Positions 10,269 through 22,240 of a DNA stretch of 64,000 bases are shown in pieces. The stretch's first letter is position 1; each line of letters starts with the position of its first letter. Under the pieces are notes generated by a model. The model saw only the letters and a list, made by a program, of their open reading frames with translations, did no database searches and was not told where the DNA came from. The stretch is taken from NCBI GenBank assembly GCA_037044905.1, contig JBAOKB010000070.1, positions 186,001 through 250,000 on the forward strand. Reading direction: 5' to 3'. Origin of the DNA: Hortaea werneckii. Taxonomy: Eukaryota > Ascomycota > Dothideomycetes > Mycosphaerellales > Teratosphaeriaceae. A program made the position numbers and the translations under genes.

Positions 10269-13200
10269 ACGTAACTCGCAACGTACTTCGTATCCACAAC
10301 CAATCTCTCTTGTGCTGAACGAGAAGCTATTTTGTGATGAAGGGGTTTTAAGCTCCCTGCTAGCAATTCGCTGATAGTTCTCCTTACATGTGCTTTTGTA
10401 CTATAGAAGCAAGAAGACGATCGCGTCACGATCGCACGGTATGCCGTAGTGTCATGAAGCGTACCTTTGACGGAAAATGTAGACCCAAAAAACTTTTTAC
10501 TTGTCACACCGAAGCGGCGAAGTGTTCCAGGTTTTCTCGTTTCGCCAACAATTTTAGGCATCGAGAAAGGAGCCACGTAATGCCCGCAACAGAGATGCTT
10601 GTCGGGGTGTAGAAGTTACTTGATAAGTATCGTTCTCAAAAGACCGGTTACCGGCTACGTAGTCGCTTATGTTTTATCCACCATTTGCAGGACGGGGTTA
10701 CGACTCATTGTAACGAAAGCTATGAATGAGCGGCGACCAGTCTCAGACCTTGTAAATTACTTCAACCTCGCTAGCCCTGCTACGATCACGGATGCACGAT
10801 TTGTTAAGGGAAAGGTGCAAAGCACCCCATCAATGCGGCCACGCACCGTGTCTTGGTGGACAATTCTCTCTGTCCGGATGCAGCAATGGATCGCGCGTGT
10901 CGCAATAGCCATAAGAGACGCGACAGTGTCGTTGATGTTCTTGCTTGACGACGAAATGTTCCCTGTGCCGTGACTCCCTGCTTAGGGTTAGAGCCAGTGC
11001 TCCGGCCGGCGTAGGTACCTCCACAGTAACGTCTGGTTCTGTGATGTGCGGGAAAAGAAGATGGCTTATGGGTTGTGTTGTAAGACACCGTACCGTTCTT
11101 CATCCAAATGGCGGGCTCCTGCTCTTGCGTTACGTGCTCTTGCGCATTCGCTCTCAAGGAATATTCTTTGAATTGAGTATGGAGCTGCCTCGTGTGGGCC
11201 ATCACGGATTGGTCTTGCAATCGCCGTATCGTCGATGACGCTTGTTGACCAAAACCTCCACAGGACATTCTCTTGAGTAGGCGGTCGTCGCCAGGGAAGA
11301 CCGTTCACACTGCTACGTAGCGCTAGTAGGCAGGGTGCCGAGCCGGCTGACAGCCCTCGTTCGCGGTCTAGTATTGAATCCTCTCATACATCGGCCGTTC
11401 GTATGGCGCGTACTAACGAGCGTATGATGGACCGAAGGGAAATGGGTCCCCAGATTTTGGTTGAAGCAGCATTCGTGCGCGTGCTAAGGGAGCCTGCCAT
11501 TCTAGCAAAGGTAAGGGCGCTTCTTTTGGCAACCGTGGCTCCCTCTCGTACCAAAGTGTAAGACTCGTCTTGCTTTTGCCAACACGTTCTCGCTTCTGAA
11601 GTCGGGACATGGCCAGTCGGATGGATTCCCAACTCTATGGGCGCCAACTTTACAGGCCAATTATAAGCTCGCTGTTTAAATGAGCCACAACGCATGGCTT
11701 CCGTGACCAGGTAGAAGTCTCTAAGGAATGCATGTAGACTAACGAATGCATTGGGAGTCAGATGTCCAGCTGTTGCATTCTGTCTCTGGGTTTCCTAGAC
11801 AGTATTGTAATCTCGCTCTTGCTTTGTCTCCGTCAGGCTGTTGGTAAAACCAGAGAACTTCATGCTCCGTGTTCTTCAACTCGTTTCGCGAGGTTACCCT
11901 TCACACGGCGATGCACCTCTGCCGTCAGCTATCCCGTTTTTCCTCGCTGCTGATATTCGCTAGTCTTGAGGTTGTGGATGATAAGAAGCTGGGAAAAGGG
12001 GGAAAGGGAGAGGACACTCACCGATCAAAACTGGGAGAAGATGCGACGACCGTACTGCCATCCCTCGATTGGTGGATTCCGAGTTTGCCCCTGTCAGTGC
12101 TCAACAATCCCGCACATGGCTGAAGCGGAAGTGAACAAGGATCTATCTACACCATACAAAAAAAAGCCTTTCACGGTACAAATTCTGCTCCCTAGCAGTC
12201 CAGCGGATGATAGCTGAGAAATGAAATAGCAGGACAACCGCCGTGCGCCCGATCACGTAAAGCGATTAGGGGAGAGACGCAGTACAGAGATTGTCCGAGC
12301 AGGAGTTCGGCTGGGAATGCATCCTGATTCAGGCTGCCTGGGGCGGGATCTCATACTGGCTGCGCGTCACTGCCGAGAACACCTAGCCAGACGCGAAGGG
12401 AGGAAGCAGACCGTCGGCCTCTATTTGAGAACCGAAGACTGATCTTTGAACACAACATCACGCATCACTGGTCAATTGCAGCAACGTCGACGTGGAGGCT
12501 TGCTGCGCATGTGAGCGACTCCAGGAGGACCAGTGGAGAGCTGTTAGTGCAGCTCTGCCCGAGCTGTGCTGCGCAAACACGTCCGAATAGGAGCGAAGCA
12601 TAGTGCGCGTCTGTCAGCAGTCGCCTCGACCGCAAATCCGCCCAGCGCGGCGAAAAGCGCGTCGATGGGTGTTGTTTACCAAAGCAAGGGGCGAGACGTG
12701 TGTAACGGGCTGCGCAAAGGGGCGCAAACAGCGGGCAGCGAGCAGAGAAGAACCCCAGCGCTCGCCATAACCCTCCAGCGAGGACCATAAGGGAAGAAGA
12801 AGAAAAAAGGGAAAATAACACACACACATATCCGCGATCCCGTCCAATATCCCCGAGCGGCAGCAGAGCCCGACCCTGGCATCAGGTGGCCTTGTCATCT
12901 ACGTTGGAGTCACGGCCGAGTCCTAGCTGTCACATCGACACGTCGCCCGCCCGCGCTCATTGTCGGATGGTTCATGCTATGGAAGGGGAAAAAAAAGCTC
13001 GGCGGGTGCCCCCCGCTCGTCAAAGCTGGGACTAGAAAGGTGGTGCGAGGGAAGTGAGGTGAGCGGACCACATACAGGAGTCGAGCCGCCCAGCTCCAGA
13101 CAGACCGCTCGATATGAACAGTTCAGCAAGTAGAGAGGGCGGAGCCTTTAGCTGCGGAGGAGGTGCCGGTTGGTGCATCGCGGGGCCGCCGTCGGGCACG

Positions 13201-13491
13201 TGATTTTTGGGTACTTCGACCGCCAGCGTAGCCATGGGATGGAGGTGGGATGGAGGTGGGATGGGGAATTCCACTGACGGTGCGTCAGCAGCTCGCCTAC
13301 ATCGTCGTTTCATAGCCCAAGGAGTCCGTACCAGTGGGCTGTGGATCATGAGAGATCCGTCGGCCAGATGGAATAAGCCAGAGGCTCGATGGTCAGTGCG
13401 CAACGTTCGGGGGCTTTAGATCGTCGCGCCATGCCCGAAACTCGTCCCACGGAGCAGTCAGCTGGTAGAACCCAGGCACCATTCAAAGACG
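10269..13491. other. Region without a supportable gene
   Basis: Frames of 60-154 residues overlap on both strands and lack domains. From ~12.2 kb the sequence becomes GC-rich and frames lengthen by chance on both strands. A short CA run lies at 12818-12828. The minus-strand frame at 10265-10576 could supply a 5' exon for the chromodomain gene, but no convincing splice pair was found. Confidence 0.4.
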
Positions 13492-15583
13492 ATGCGTACG
13501 CCAGACAGGTCGCAGTATCCTTTTCGCCCTAAGCGACGAGCTCGCGAAGGGTCTAGAGAGCCAGTCCGCAAGGTAGCCCGCACGAGAACGCCATCTGCGG
13601 CCGAGCTGCACCCCCCACCAGGTCTGCGGCGCGCGAGGGCTGCGCGATTTACGCCCAGCGCTGCCAGTCCGCAGACAGAATCTCGACAGGCTGCCGCTCT
13701 CCCGCGATTGGCAGCGACCCCGAATCCGCGCGTGCGACGGGCCAAAAAGGAGATGCGGCAACGGGCGGCAGGGGAGGAGAACAGATCTAGCGAGTCGGAC
13801 AACGAGTCGGAAGGGAGTGGAGAGTGGAAGGGCAATACGGACGCCGCTTCTGGGCAGGATGGCTCGTATGCCTCTCGGCAAGGGCTGGTTTGGCGGCTTG
13901 CGGCACCAGAATCGCAGCTGGAGCGGCGCCAGCTCATCAGCATCCAGAGCTTCGATGGTAACTGCAAATGCCCCTTCTACTCCGAATGCGGCAAAATTGG
14001 GCGCTTCTTTGAGCTAGTCACGCATTTCTCCAAGCAGAGCCGCCTGTCAAACCATCGCCGCTGGGCTCTGCAGGAGAGTTTAAGCGGGGGTCAAACTCGA
14101 CTCGTCCTCACGACCCACGGCTGTCCGGTTCCACCACTCGACGCCACCTTCACCGAGCCGCTCGTTCGAGAGTCGGAGGTTCAGACGGTCTACAGCTTTG
14201 ATGAGCATGCTGTGGTGGCGCTAACACACGAACATAAGCGCATCGAGCTCGATTTGCCTTCCGAACGCTGGATCAAGTGTCCCTTCTGCTATCGGAAGTA
14301 TCCCAATCTTTGCCAGCTACGCAGCCACATCAATGGCAGTCGGGGACGACACTCCGATTTTGAAGTCGAGCCCCTCATTAGCACTGACGAGGGCCTGAAA
14401 CGGCTTCGCCTCGACGTTCGTCCCAGCTTGCTACTCGAAAAGCATGGTCCGGATCCCGCTCTTGGTTTGGCACTCAAGGAATGTCAAGATCCCGGGAAAA
14501 AGAGGCTGCATCGCCTCACATTCGGCACAACGACTGCGAAGGAAAACTCTGCCCTGCTGGCTGCATGGAGAACCTCGTGCGGCCGCATGCCACGCTTGTG
14601 GAAGAACTTGAACCAGACATTTTCGCTCTCCGCCCTGCAATCACGCCTGCTCGAAGCGGCCAAGTCACCGGGCGTGCTACGCGATGCAAAGAGCACCGAA
14701 GACGGCCTTTGTACCAATTTCAAGAACAAAGCAAAGCTGCAACAGTCCCTGGAGACATTGATCCTCGACGCTGAAGCGGACAAGCCCGGGAATCGCTCGC
14801 TCGAAATGCCCATTACCAAGACTTCTGATATTGAGCCCGTGCGTCCACGTTCCGATCTCGTTCGGCAGAGCCCGTGCAATGAGAGCTGCTTTGTGACAAT
14901 GAAGTGGCATGTTACAGACCTTCACATCGGTGTGTCGCAATGCTTCGACTCTTTTACATCCGTGCTAATTTCTCTCAGATTGTGGCCTTGAGACCTTTTC
15001 TCAAGTCGGCACGGAATGTGCTAAACTCTTTATCCTTTATCCCCCCACTCCCCACAATCTCGGCCTCTTTGACAGTCAAGCCGGACAAATGTCGAAACTC
15101 AAGTCCCTTTGTGGCCGACTGCAGGGTGGCGTCTATGGCTACATCTCTGGCGATTCGGCAAATGCAATCGAGATTCCCGCCGGCTGTATCCATTTTGTGC
15201 TCACTTTGAGAGCTGGCATTATCATGACCACGAGCTTTGTCACGAGCACTACTATTGGACCTGGTCTACGATTCTGGGACCTTTGCCAAAACACTATCAA
15301 TGCGCAGTCCGGATTGGAACAGGTCGGCTCCCTCCTGTATAGTATGCTTCCGGCTTTACGAGAAGCTATTGCCGTTGGTGACAACGTCAGCGTCGAACGA
15401 TCGCTCGAGTCCACCGCGAGATCTCTTCAAATGCAGTGCCGCAAGTATCCCGATTTCGCTGAAGGACTAAAAGACGCGCGTGCCGATCTCAAGCAACGGG
15501 AAGAGCGTGGAATCGGCCAATGGTCGTCCGCCATCCAGATTGTGGAGCGGATCCTCAACGAAGGAACGGTACCGGCGACCTAG
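13492..15583 (+). CDS. JmjC-domain protein with C2H2-like zinc clusters
   Basis: Two exons, 13492-14929 and 14979-15583, are split by a 49-nt intron (GTGTGT...CTCAG, branch GCTAAT), giving 680 residues. The start is the first ATG after an in-frame stop at 13417. Residues 1-120 are basic and disordered. Two degenerate C2H2-like clusters follow (CKCPFYSEC...H; CPFCYRKY...H). The C-terminal region is a JmjC/cupin fold: splicing creates the iron-binding HID motif (His478, Asp480) in VTDLHIDCG, and the third ligand is His551 in IPAGCIHFV. This is the iron triad of 2-oxoglutarate/Fe(II) dioxygenases, so catalysis is possible. The family's expected role is demethylation of histones or other proteins in the nucleus. 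Without splicing the frame stops seven codons after a broken HxD, which makes the intron convincing. No JmjN or PHD domain is seen. The substrate is unknown. Confidence 0.82.
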
Positions 15584-15917
15584 TTAAATTCATGATAGCG
15601 ACAAGTGTGGCGGCAGATCTACCCTGTTAGCCAGCACAGAGAAGATTAGCGAGCTTCTGTCCCAACACCATGATCCGCATGCCAGTGGGACCCCTACGTG
15701 TGGAAGCTCGCTGCCATCCCTTTGTGCGAAGTTATTGCGACCGGAAGCCAACACTGTACCAACACTAGTAACAGGGGAAGTGTCCGTATATGCTTTTGAT
15801 AGGGACATTGAGACTGTTCTGCTCCCTTTATGTATGCTGGCCGTGCCTCTTAGCTCTAGATGTGTCTCATGGCCGCTCCCTTGTCCTTCTGATCAGCGGA
15901 CAAAGCTCGGCCAATCG
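15584..15917. other. Convergent intergenic spacer
   Basis: A short spacer between the JmjC gene and the oppositely oriented TIM-like gene. No feature was recognised. Confidence 0.4.
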
Positions 15918-16841
15918 CTACAAGATGTACGAAATGCGCGTAAGTGCGCATTGTATTCTCTGGCGAAGGTCTAATGAGATGTTCTGTTCTTCGTACGCAG
16001 ATTTGGCTACGCTGTACGACAGATGTTGACCTTGAAAGTGACAGTTCTTCCATTGCGTTTTCAATTGTAAACGTGGAAATCTATACGCTATACTACTCAT
16101 CATGTCATTCTGCTCGAATTTCTTGGCAATTACCAGCACCATGTACAATAATGGCGATAAAACTGGTTGCCCTGTGCTGTAGCGACCGAAGGCATTGACT
16201 TGCCATCTTGAACTAATATCAACACCGTCGACTAGCTGCTTCTTCTGCAGCGTGGACCTTACCAGCTGGATTGTGCTCTCGGCTTCGCTCTCAACATCGT
16301 GCTCAATGGTTTTTTGTGTATTACGCGGCCTGTAAAAAGCCTCACGTAATATTACTAGCTCCCGTGGGCGCATTGTACCCACTACAGCCTTCACCTGTTC
16401 CAAAAGAATGTCGTACGCACGAGAAAACTGTTGTGAGGCAGGGCCTGGCTCTGCGAACGCCTTCATACATAGAAGAGGCTTCATGCCATTTTTTACCACC
16501 TCTTCTGTTTTTTGTTTGATCTTGTTGTCGTCTTGAGATACGTCAACGAATTCCACTCCTATATCGGAGAGGGTTTTTGCATCTGGTATTCCACTTTCTG
16601 CCTTGCAATTCCCAACAGATACGTCTCGTGCTCCAAGATGTACAGTTGTGCCATGCAGCAATCCTGCGGACCTGGCACCAACTACAAAGTCTGGTAGCAT
16701 AACGACTTTCCCCTCCGGAAACCCCGCATGAAGTGACTTTTCAACATCTTCTATCAATCTCAATTCGGCATCAAGACCCTCGTTTGTGAGCGGTATGATT
16801 CCCACGATGGTCGGCTGCGAGTGCCTTGGAATTGAAGGCAT
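15918..16841 (-). CDS. Degenerate triosephosphate-isomerase-like protein
   Basis: One 307-residue frame. The order of segments follows a triosephosphate isomerase barrel: GKVVMLPDFVVG resembles beta strand 2, TTVHLGARDVSVGN matches the usual GAQNV strand, GVEFVDVSQDDNK stands where active isomerases have the GHSERR loop, NGMKPLLCMKAF matches GLxPIxCIGE, and RELVILREAF matches the AYEPVW strand. The catalytic Lys near the N-terminus and the catalytic His of GHSE are absent, and only a Glu in the last motif may remain. Isomerase activity is therefore unlikely; it may be a pseudoenzyme, a repurposed barrel or an early pseudogene. Residues beyond ~240 do not match and may read through an intron. 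Remote homology judged by eye; the assignment is tentative. Confidence 0.5.
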   Translation of the reverse strand: MPSIPRHSQPTIVGIIPLTNEGLDAELRLIEDVEKSLHAGFPEGKVVMLPDFVVGARSAGLLHGTTVHLGARDVSVGNCKAESGIPDAKTLSDIGVEFVDVSQDDNKIKQKTEEVVKNGMKPLLCMKAFAEPGPASQQFSRAYDILLEQVKAVVGTMRPRELVILREAFYRPRNTQKTIEHDVESEAESTIQLVRSTLQKKQLVDGVDISSRWQVNAFGRYSTGQPVLSPLLYMVLVIAKKFEQNDMMSSIAYRFPRLQLKTQWKNCHFQGQHLSYSVAKSAYEEQNISLDLRQRIQCALTRISYIL

Positions 16842-17418
16842 TTTTCGCGCAACCTTTTGTTGATGCCGCTACCTCAGGGTTTCGTGTGATGGATTTCCTG
16901 TACAAGCGACAGCGTATGAAATTTGAGCACGAGAGCTACAGCAGATGCGGAACGCTTTAAGACCTTTCGCAGAGGTAACGAGGAGCCAAGACCAATTGTT
17001 TACCTAAGCAACGAATCTTTACTACTATGTAGACTTGATCTTATTAACCCAAATGAAGCCAGGGACGGGAAGGCATGTAAGGGGCATAAGCATGTAAGCA
17101 TTTTGAAGCACAGGCAATCTGTTCTATTCTAGAGGCAGCACGTCATGGTGCCAAACTTGCAAATGGTACGACATGCCGGCTGTAATTGTATAGACATGAG
17201 GAGCAGTAACCAAGCCACAAACAAGGCAGATTGATATGATGTGGTCTTCAGGCAGTAGTGGACGCGGTCTGCGCTCTTCGGAAGACAGTAGCTATCCAGT
17301 ACATGCCGGGATCTCATACGCACACTGCAGATTGTTATGGCCGGTATCTCATTTTCCAGCCTCATGTTTCTCTTGTAGATGACAAAGTTAAGGTGGCGAA
17401 TACTTCGTCGTACATCCC
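16842..17418. other. Intergenic, no gene seen
   Basis: Short frames only, without motifs. Confidence 0.4.
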
Positions 17419-17963
17419 CTAATCCTTTCTTTCAAATCGTACGTTGGTTTGCAATCCCCCATGCCTTTCAATCTTGACATTGAACTCTATTGCTGTATAA
17501 TTTTTGATCGAAGGATGTTCTAGTATCCCGTCCATCAAGTCTTGAGTCACCTTCACTGGATCGCAAGGCTTTGATTCGGTCGTATGCGGGAAAAGTGGTT
17601 CGTCTGGCCACCCTTGACTACAGAAAGACGGATCTAGAAGGGGGTGATTAGTAAGCCGCCAAGAATGCTCACTTCAGCTAGGAAATGAGACCAACCGGGT
17701 GCATCAATTGCTGCAAAACCTGGTCCGTACCCTGTCCCACCCCAGGTAGAATGGTTCCTTTGACTCATGTCGCAATGATCTTGTTTTGGCACGTATTGGA
17801 CGCAGACCCTCCTTTTGAATCTGTTCACGCCTACACGTACCATGTTCTCCGCTCCTGCCGCGCGGAAAAAGTGTATCTCGCCTAGTGGGTGTGCAGTAGC
17901 TTGCATGAAATTCGTAAGAGAACAGCCAATAGCGACTAAGGCTTCATGGCACAATGCATACAT
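17419..17963 (-). CDS. Small, probably secreted, Cys-containing protein
   Basis: Two exons, 17963-17731 and 17671-17419, are joined across a 59-nt GTACGG...GAAG intron in matching phase, giving 161 residues. The second exon is a clean frame ending FNVKIERHGGLQTNVRFERKD; its use requires splicing because the first frame stops soon after the donor. The N-terminus has a modest hydrophobic stretch, ALVAIGCSLTNFMQATA, followed by HPLGE, which could be a signal peptide cleaved after ATA. The mature part would hold four cysteines (VCVQ, HCDM, FCSQ, PCDP). Family not recognised. Small size, possible secretion and closeness to a repeat-rich island would fit an effector-like or cell-surface protein, but that is inference. 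The branch site is weak, so the exact intron is uncertain. Confidence 0.45.
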
Positions 17964-18240
17964 ACGTCCTAGTTTTTAGCCTCCGCTCCGATCTCTAATC
18001 GAGTTCATGTGATCCTAGCAATCTTCGTAACGACGGGCTTACAATCGATTGCGGGTACCAATCTCAACGAAAGCGTACGTGGCATTCCTTACCTGATTTG
18101 AAAAGTGTTGAGTAGGTAATACGCGAGATGGGGCTTTTTAATCTACCGATAAGAATAGAACAAGAGGGGCGTTGAAGGCAATGTTAGGGTCAGTGTCTAA
18201 CACAAGAGTTGCAACGTACGCAACAAAGAATCATTCATGT

Positions 18241-18735
18241 TCATTTGCTGTCATCATAATCCTGCTCCTTGCTCGTATCTTCTAAGAATGTCTTTTCGAC
18301 GCTCGGAAAGCTTTGACCTCCAGGGCGCCCCCCACGTCTCTCCCATCTAGGCCGGAAGCTTACAATCTGTACATTCCGCATTAGTATAATGGATTTCTTC
18401 GAAGATTGCTAAATGGATCTTACCTCAACCGGCTTGTGGCTAGCAGGGTCGAGCGTAAGCCGCTTTCGATTCTGCAGAATTCGTCGATACAAGCTGTACC
18501 TTACACGCACATTAACGTTAATGTTCTCTGGTCGCTCATCTCGTAATGTCTGCACTTGGAGGTCCCCCTCTCGCATATCCGGGATAGTCCTCTGGAACAT
18601 TTCCTTAATACTTTCTGTTGTAGTTCCTTTTGGTAGTTTGTATAGGTGGAATCCCTTAGGTGGAGATGTTTTCGGGGACTTATAATGCTTATAATGTTTC
18701 TCTATAACCTTCACGAGTCCTCTGTTAGGCGCCAT
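18241..18735 (-). CDS. Small basic protein of unknown function
   Basis: Two exons, 18735-18424 and 18366-18241, are separated by a 57-nt intron (GTAAGA...TGTACAG, branch TACTAAT), giving 145 residues. Both exons are in phase, and the splice removes an early stop. The N-terminal half is rich in Lys, His and Tyr (EKHYKHYKSPKTSPPKG). The middle, KGTTTESIKEMFQRTIPDMR, looks like a helix. Then come many Arg/Lys residues, and the tail is acidic (EDTSKEQDYDDSK). No signal peptide, membrane span or known domain is visible. The charge pattern could suit an RNA- or ribosome-binding protein, but nothing specific supports that. It lies at the border of the TpA-rich island. Confidence 0.5.
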
Positions 18736-21700
18736 CCTTAGCTATGTTAACTGCTTCTCTACTCCTTCGAAGAGGGCGACACTTTTCGCTACTTGTACTA
18801 TGTAGGAGTTTTGATGCTATAACGTAATTACTATAATTTTACGGAGAACAACTTATGTTAGAGACTTGGCATATTATAGGAGAGCTCGAGTTTGTACATA
18901 GACTTACTAGTTACTATAAAGAAAAGTATGCCTAGAGCATAACTAGTAAGACGATGCGGGACAAGAGGAATTAAGTTTCGTAGCCTGCGACTTTAGAGTA
19001 GTAAGAGCTACAGGTTCTTCTACAATTACCTCTTCTAGTATATAAGGCCCCTGCTTAAAAATGGCGTAAGCTTAGTATACAATGTCGAAGAAACGGTTTG
19101 TTCTTCTTAGATCTATAGCCCTATATATTTAACTATACATTATAACTCGTATCGATATTAATATCGATCTTTTAGTAGATGCTCTATTTTAGTAGATGCC
19201 GTAATCGAGATAAACTTGTAGAAGTTAGATTTTAGTCTTCCCTTTGTTGCGACCCTACGAAGTAGTGTCACGGGTTTAGAGCTCTTTGGAACAGATGTGT
19301 CAAGACAACTGGGTTGTGGGATAACTGATTGTGACAAGGCTGTTGGGTCTCTACCTAACAGTCGGATTGCAACATGAGTTGAACACACGAACTCCTAATG
19401 AGAAGCGTGCCTAGCTATATACATAAGAGATTCGTGTCTTCATGCATCTGGTCGCTTGATCGCTCGTCGACCAGTCGCTCAGTGATCGCCTGGTCGCTCG
19501 TCGACCAGTCGCTCACTTGCACATATGCAGTCGGTCGCCTGCCAAGGCAGCGCTCACCTGCATATTGGTCACGTGACCCTATCTCGCTTTGGTTCTTACT
19601 GGCCAATCGCTTCGGGTCCAACCGTCTCGTGATCGTGTTCGTAACACCCTTATCCTAGGACTTGTCTGTCCTCTTTAATACTTGCGTCTTCTACGTATAG
19701 TTATCTATCTAATACTCTATTATCGACATTTAGGGCTTGCATCTATAAGTAGAGGCGGATGTTGCTCGCTTAACATAGTAAGACTTACTACGAGCTAAAA
19801 CAAGTTAGTACCGTCGATTACTATCTAAAGCGATTGAAATCTCTATACCCTGTCGCTAAGTGCCGGCTACGTACTACCATTATTCGACGATTAACGCCGC
19901 TGCTCTCGAATAGCCCTTACTGTCGTCCAAGTAATTTGCTCGGACTAAGAGTATTGTTTCCATAGGGTAAAGAGAGCTATACATGAAAATGTACAAGCCT
20001 TAACTTCGCTTAAGGGTACAAGTCCCCCTAGAACATCTTAATTCTACTGTACTTGCGAGGCTACAGTCTATCCATTTCTTCCCCGAGAAGTCTCATAATT
20101 CTGTTTATGTGTAAGAAACAGTCTTCTTGGTACCAAGAGTTTCTAGGAAATGGAATTTGAGTCACCCTTAAAACTCAATGGTTATTTTGACACCTTTCAT
20201 TAGACTCCGTCCGCTTGCTACTAGACAACAGGGAGTCGTTGCGCATACAGCGCAATCATCGCAGGATCGAACCTGAGGTATCGTAGGCGTGTAAGCATTC
20301 GGCTTTTGATGAAAGGTACTACTCTGGAAGGTATTGCACTGCCTCTTTGTAGGGGATTTGCTGAATGCCTGACAGTGATCTGGGCCTCTCTTGTGAGACA
20401 CTTGCGGTGTGGTGTAGCGTCTTCGGCCTTCGGTATTTTCACATTCAGGTCCTTGAGCCCAGTCATCCCACGGAAACATTTGCGTTTTACACCTAGTCAC
20501 TGCCAATAATTAGCGGAAATGTTCAATAGAATCTGAGATTCTGGCTTACGATTTGTTGGTTCAACTTTTGGCCCATAGATACCTATAACTGGAGTGTTTC
20601 CGGTGGACGATTGGTCGCTACTATCCTGAGGTTCGGACTCTTGCTTTGTTTCGTTCATCGATTGTTTTGTACCAGACACAGTTTCCGATACACAAATTCC
20701 AACGCTAGTTAGCATTTGCTTGTCCGTGGTCTTGCTACTAAGCTTAGCTACTATGTAGTTTAGAGCTTCTAAGTTCACTTATGGCTCTTAGTAGGGGATA
20801 AACCGACCTGGTTATAACACGTGGGACTAGCGTTCATGTCGAAAGACAGGAGTCTTAAACGTAGCGGCAGCTATAATCGCTTATATTAAAACTAGTATTA
20901 GGCTACACTAGGTCCAAGTATGTGTCGTAATTATAGTTACTACGCATTTATGCTTACGTAGTAGCTGTCATCTGTTCTCTTTTAACTAATACACAATGCG
21001 TCTATTGCGGCTTGTAAGAACATAATTAGGTCAGTCCAATGCCAACCCTTGTAGCAAAGCTAATATAGATAGTTATTTTTCTTTTTTTTTTGGGGGTACT
21101 AAGAGCTTTTACTAACTAACTTCGCGACAGCAATGCGCCCCCTATATGACTATGTTTAGTAATATAGTTCTATAGCATAGCATAAGGAATGCTTACTATC
21201 TATCGTAATATAATCTGCTCGGTGCTAGTATCGATATATAGATATATGGAAATGCTAAAAGCAAACTTGAAATAATCTGTAGGCCATCGACGGAAGATGT
21301 ATAAGAAAGACACATATTTGAATAAACAACGCTATCTGTCTTGCTATGGCGAGTGTTCCGTTTATGTAGTATCCCTTTTTGGGCCATAGGAAAGTCGGAT
21401 CGTTAAGCCTTTAGGGTTGGAGGAAGGGAAACACCCCTAGCACGAGCAAGCAGTCCTGCTAAAGAATAAGCTAGTTTTGCGGTATCTAGCATAAGACTTG
21501 CATATACCCAATAATCGTCGCTGACGCAAATTGGTTAAAGCAGGTCCTAGAATGCTTTATAAGAATGCTAGGATCCAAAAGTGGCTTTAAGTGCACTCTG
21601 AATCTGTGATGGCAGGATCCTTTGATCGTTTATAGGTCTGTAACCGGTGCCTACCGTACTACGCTCTAACAAAATATGCATAGGAAGCAACTCTCCCTTA

Positions 21701-22240
21701 GGCGTAGGTGTAGGACAGCCGCCGGGCTTTTGGCTTGTTATCGTAGTAACATTCTTAGATGGGTAAGAACCTGGCTCCTGATAAATAGGTATTCCCATTA
21801 GTAAGTTTCCTCAATAATAAGAAAGGTTCCTTTGGGGGGTAGTAAGGATAGACAGAAAAGGGGATGTTGTCTAAAGTTCAAGGTCTTTTTAACCCTAGAG
21901 CCTTAACGGTCATTACGTTACACAAACCGAAATAAGTGTTCCGTTGCTAGCAAATGCATAAGGTTAAATGAGTTCCTAGGGTGGAAAGATACAAATAGAC
22001 ATAGGTTTGTACTAAATTTCCTACTTTCCATGCTAAATGGAATTCGTGAGAAGCGTCTAGCGCAAATGAGATCGCTCGTCCTAAAGAGAAAGGGTTCCAG
22101 CTCTTTTTTTCCCCCGCAGATTTGCTAATTTCATAAAACCTCGGGCCCACTCTGTAATGATGCTGGACGCAAACTTTCACAAGGGAGATAAGAATGACAA
22201 GGACATTATACCTTCTTCAAGAGGCGAGTAGTCGATGGTT
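18736..22240. other. TpA-rich, gene-free island (likely decayed repeats)
   Basis: The base composition changes abruptly: TAG, CTA and TATA trinucleotides are dense, frames are very short, and stretches such as 18780-19160 and 20880-21250 look mutated. High TpA is what repeat-induced point mutation (CpA to TpA) leaves in ascomycete transposons. A solo-LTR-like element is embedded at 19341-19646. Minus-strand frames around 20168-20778 might be remnants of a retroelement protein, but no reverse transcriptase, integrase or protease motif could be read. Confidence 0.55.
19341..19646 (+). mobile_element. Solo-LTR-like element, copy A
   Basis: The 306-bp unit begins TGTTGG and ends CGTAACA, so it has the TG...CA ends and short inverted repeat (TGTT/AACA) of an LTR. 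The stretch AGCTATATACATAAGAGATT followed by CGTGTCTTCATG also occurs, inverted and with few changes, at 54.6 kb. The interior has short internal repeats of GGTCGCTCGTCGACCAGTCG (near 19449-19518). No target-site duplication was found, so the exact ends are uncertain. Confidence 0.55.

Noticed and set aside
13032..13967. Long minus-strand frames antisense to or upstream of the JmjC gene
   Set aside because: High GC keeps all frames open; they overlap the well-supported gene and have no motifs.
20168..20778. Minus-strand frames in the TpA-rich island as a retroelement gag gene
   Set aside because: No zinc knuckle, protease or reverse-transcriptase motif; composition alone is insufficient.
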